From positions 1 through 64,000 of the forward strand of contig NZ_FXUT01000025.1 of the NCBI RefSeq assembly GCF_900183385.1: a stretch of 64,000 nucleotides of DNA, written 5' to 3'. The position numbers and the translations under genes are program-made. The notes under the pieces are model-generated. The model ran no database searches, had not been told where the DNA came from, and saw nothing but the letters and a program-made list of their open reading frames with translations. Of this stretch, positions 61,675 to 64,000 are shown one piece after another. Origin of the DNA: Listeria costaricensis. Its GTDB lineage: Bacteria; Bacillota; Bacilli; Lactobacillales; Listeriaceae. Each line of letters opens with the position of its first letter. The first letter of the stretch is position 1.

Positions 61675-61936
61675 CGATCATCCCTCCAATCTGCTCCGGA
61701 TCGTCAATGACATATACCGCAAAGCCCATCTCCCGCAGCAGCCTGTGGCGAGAGAGCTGGAGTGGGCGTGGCTTTTTGCCGGGTGCCTTCAGCTCCGCGA
61801 AACCGATATGGCCGTCAGGGAGTAAGATCAGACGGTCGGGCATTCCTGCGAAAGAGGGACACACCAGCTTAAGTGCAATGCCGCCGTTCTTTTTCACCGC
61901 CATAGTTAACTTGTTTTCTATCTGTTTTTCTATCAT
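61655..61936 (-). CDS. VRR-NUC nuclease
   Basis: 93 residues, a stand-alone VRR-NUC domain of the PD-(D/E)XK group: GGIALKLVCPSFAGMPDRL supplies the Asp, FAELKAPG the Glu and Lys. Probably a structure-specific (Holliday-junction-like) nuclease. Sits between helicase and primase. Confidence 0.9.
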   Translation of the reverse strand: MIEKQIENKLTMAVKKNGGIALKLVCPSFAGMPDRLILLPDGHIGFAELKAPGKKPRPLQLSRHRLLREMGFAVYVIDDPEQIGGMIDELQST

Positions 61937-61973
61937 TGCAAACCTCCGTCAGGCGTTAATTTCAGGGGATGTG

Positions 61974-62064
61974 CAAGGTGTATCAATGGTATTTACCAAA
62001 CTTTTTCTTAGAGCTATTTTTTTAGGCCTAAGAGAGTTTTTATATAAGACCTTGATACACCTTG
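61974..62064. repeat. Nested inverted repeat next to the primase gene
   Basis: A perfect 13-bp inverted repeat, CAAGGTGTATCAA (61974-61986) and its complement (62052-62064), encloses a small hairpin TGGTATTTACCA and imperfect inner arms (AAACT/AGTTT, CTTAG/CTAAG) around an A/T-rich centre. It fills the only gap of the replication block. Replication origin, operator or terminator are the options. Confidence 0.7.
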
Positions 62065-62077
62065 TCATAGTCCCGGA

Positions 62078-64000
62078 TTACTGCAGAAAATCTTCCTCTG
62101 CGCCGCTGTCCTCATGAATCTTTAAGCCCTTGAAATAGCGCTTCCGATTCAGTGTCAGCCGCTCGAATCCGGCTTTCTCCAGCGCAAAGTAAAAGTCTGC
62201 CGTGCTGCGAACATACTCATTGCAATCCAGCGAGTAGTTGCGGTATGCCTGATAGAGCGCCGAGGAGCTTTCCTTAAAGGACTCATCTACATCGCACTTC
62301 TCATCCAGAAAATGTCCGAACCAGTCGTTCTGGCTGCGATATTCATCGATGGCCTTTGTTACGCAGTCCGGAACCGGAATCTGGTAGTCCAGCGCGATGA
62401 CCTTTTTAGCACCTTCGATGATCCATGCCAGAATGCTTTCACCGGCATTTTCATATAGGTACTCACCGTAATTTTTGATGTCGGCCTTGCCCTCGATCTT
62501 GGCGTTGAACGGGATCACGATAAGCCTGCGCCAGATACCGTCATCGGAAGCGGAGACGCGAGGCAGGTGGTTCGTATACAGCACCAGCGTATGGCAGGGC
62601 TTGAAGGAAAACGGGTCTTTATACTTTTTCTCCGCAAACACATCGTCCGTAGAGCAGAGCTGCTTGACGGTGGAGTCGTTGAGCCTTGCGCCTTCCTGCA
62701 TTTCCGCAGCGATCAGCAGGCGTTTACCTTTGACTTCAGCCATTTCCGGTTTGATGTTTCTGCGGCAGCCGACGGTCAAGGTATCTGCGGATATATTTCC
62801 GCTGTAGAGTCCCAGCACGCGGGAGATGGCATTCCAGAAGGTGGATTTGCCGTTGCGTCCATCGCCGTATGCGATGATGAGCGCCTCCACAAAAACTTTC
62901 CCGATAGCAGCAAGGCCGCAGATCATCTGTACATAGTCGATAAGCTGCTGATCCTTCTGAAAAATCAGATCCAGATTATCCTGCCAGAGCTGCGCTCCTT
63001 TACTGCCGGGTGACACGGACGTGATTTTCGTAATAAAGTCATCTGCAGAATGTTCGCGGGCACCGGCCATACCTTTGCGAAGGTCGTAGGTCGCTTCCGG
63101 TGTGCAGAGCAGGAAGCAGTCTGTGTCCAAGTCTCTCGGCGAGATTTCCAGCATCGGGTGTGTCTCTTTGAGGGTAGATGTAATGTTTTTGGAGTCGCGT
63201 CTGCGAACGGCAAAGCTCTGGTAGGCCTTGGCGGCAAGGAACTCCTGATAGGCCTCCATCTGCTCATCGCTCATCAGCTGTTCGGCTTTGGCCTTGGATG
63301 TGTTATCAAGGATTTCCTGCGCACCACAGTTCTTGAGCTTCTGCAGAGCCTCCATCATATTTTGATTGGCTTCTGCGAGCTGCCTGCGGGTGAGTTCATG
63401 AGCGACGGCATGTGCGCCGGGCTCTGTTTCCTGCCAGTAGTGATCGCTATATCGGATAAAGTGGGTGGCCGGTGAGTAGCGCAGCTCGTTTGCAAAATAC
63501 TTCGAGAGCACCTCGGCCTGCCCGACGTCGGAAAAGTCCTCCGGCTTATAGCTGTTCTCGTCGTTATAAACTTCCGGAGGGACATATCCGTCCTCACGGC
63601 TGATCTTGGAATAAAAGCGCTGGGCGCTGTGCCAGATTGTATTAAGCTCGCTGCTATCCAGAGGTGGCACGCAGGTCGCGGCCTTTTCCAGAAAACTTTG
63701 GTAGGCTTTTTCTGTGTCGCCGTATTTCTTTATGACAATACCGGCAAAGCGGGACATGGTAGCGTTACGGCTTCCTTCCGGGATCACGACGTCTTTCTCG
63801 TGGCCACCGGGCAGGTCTGCATCGAACTCGTCGTCATTCAAAAATTCCGTGAGGTTCATGCGACCGGGATAGAGCTCCACATTCGGCTCCTGTGTTCCGA
63901 AGAAGAAGCGAGCAGCATCCAGTGCCTTCGTATCGAAATATGGAAATATGGAATTGACCAGCTTCTTCATATCGCTATAGAGGGCAGCATCCGTTACCCG
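62078..64000 (-). CDS. Phage primase-helicase, D5 family (N-terminus outside window)
   Basis: The reading frame is open to the right edge, so the N-terminus is missing; 640 codons are visible. D5 N-terminal-like region followed by an SF3-type helicase: Walker A GDGRNGKST, Walker B-like LLIAAEM and the sensor LYTNHLPRV, then a C-terminal winged-helix-like part (DYQIPVPDCVTKAIDEYR onward). Opens the origin and primes phage replication. A primase-polymerase part may lie beyond the window. Confidence 0.88.
   Translation of the reverse strand, partial: RVTDAALYSDMKKLVNSIFPYFDTKALDAARFFFGTQEPNVELYPGRMNLTEFLNDDEFDADLPGGHEKDVVIPEGSRNATMSRFAGIVIKKYGDTEKAYQSFLEKAATCVPPLDSSELNTIWHSAQRFYSKISREDGYVPPEVYNDENSYKPEDFSDVGQAEVLSKYFANELRYSPATHFIRYSDHYWQETEPGAHAVAHELTRRQLAEANQNMMEALQKLKNCGAQEILDNTSKAKAEQLMSDEQMEAYQEFLAAKAYQSFAVRRRDSKNITSTLKETHPMLEISPRDLDTDCFLLCTPEATYDLRKGMAGAREHSADDFITKITSVSPGSKGAQLWQDNLDLIFQKDQQLIDYVQMICGLAAIGKVFVEALIIAYGDGRNGKSTFWNAISRVLGLYSGNISADTLTVGCRRNIKPEMAEVKGKRLLIAAEMQEGARLNDSTVKQLCSTDDVFAEKKYKDPFSFKPCHTLVLYTNHLPRVSASDDGIWRRLIVIPFNAKIEGKADIKNYGEYLYENAGESILAWIIEGAKKVIALDYQIPVPDCVTKAIDEYRSQNDWFGHFLDEKCDVDESFKESSSALYQAYRNYSLDCNEYVRSTADFYFALEKAGFERLTLNRKRYFKGLKIHEDSGAEEDFLQ

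Larger units (their letters stand above)
31898..64000. mobile_element. Siphovirus-type prophage in the 3' end of rlmCD (left part)
   Basis: From just after the rlmCD stop codon the base composition and codon use change visibly to GC-richer DNA, and almost every gene to the right edge is phage: serine recombinases, lysis, tail, head, packaging and replication. All are on the - strand except a border cargo gene. Several gene families are typical of phages of gut Clostridia. The right end and attR are outside the window. The exact left end cannot be fixed without an empty site for comparison. Confidence 0.93.

Overview
The window joins two very different pieces of DNA. Bases 1 to about 31,900 are chromosome of a low-to-moderate GC Gram-positive bacterium. 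The gene order is an UPF0316 gene, then purE-K-B-C-S-Q-L-F-M-N-H-D, yerC, pcrB-pcrA-ligA-camS, gatC-A-B, dgkB and rlmCD. That order, and proteins such as a PurL of 739 residues ending in [11 protein letters not shown], fit Listeriaceae, probably a Listeria species outside the monocytogenes group. The species is an inference from recalled family sequences; no search was run.

Host part. The pur operon encodes the whole route from PRPP to IMP plus PurD. It has a good sigma-A promoter overlain by two inverted PurR boxes and no room for a guanine riboswitch. After its terminator come yerC, a small membrane protein with a probable CTG start, the pcrB-pcrA-ligA-camS cluster (archaeal-type lipid synthesis, DNA helicase, DNA ligase, lipoprotein), gatCAB (tRNA amidation) and dgkB (diacylglycerol kinase). 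Then come a yfhO-type lipoteichoic-acid glycosyltransferase gene broken by one in-frame stop, its divergent csbB-type partner, a LOG-family gene, an anchored extracytoplasmic protein of unknown function and rlmCD.

Prophage part. From just behind the rlmCD stop codon to the right edge (32 kb, not complete) lies a visibly GC-richer siphovirus-type prophage whose proteins resemble phages of gut Clostridia rather than the usual Listeria phages. From the left: a HEPN-like cargo gene on the + strand; then, all on the - strand, three serine-recombinase genes, the middle one lacking the catalytic domain; a SHOCT-like protein; GH25 lysin and holin; tail tip proteins including a GH18-type hydrolase; tape measure; a tail chaperone with a clear -1 frameshift site; major tail protein; connectors; HK97 capsid, ClpP-like protease and portal; large terminase; a small accessory block; a ParB-methyltransferase fusion; small terminase; HNH nuclease; a sigma-like regulator; and a replication block (SNF2 helicase, VRR-NUC nuclease, D5 primase-helicase) that runs off the window.

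The most interesting non-coding signals are a family of three near-identical promoter-like elements (36.5, 55.9 and 57.1 kb), repeated terminator-then-ribosome-binding-site junctions ahead of holin, terL and HNH, a long inverted repeat next to the primase gene, and 23-bp direct repeats at the left prophage border.
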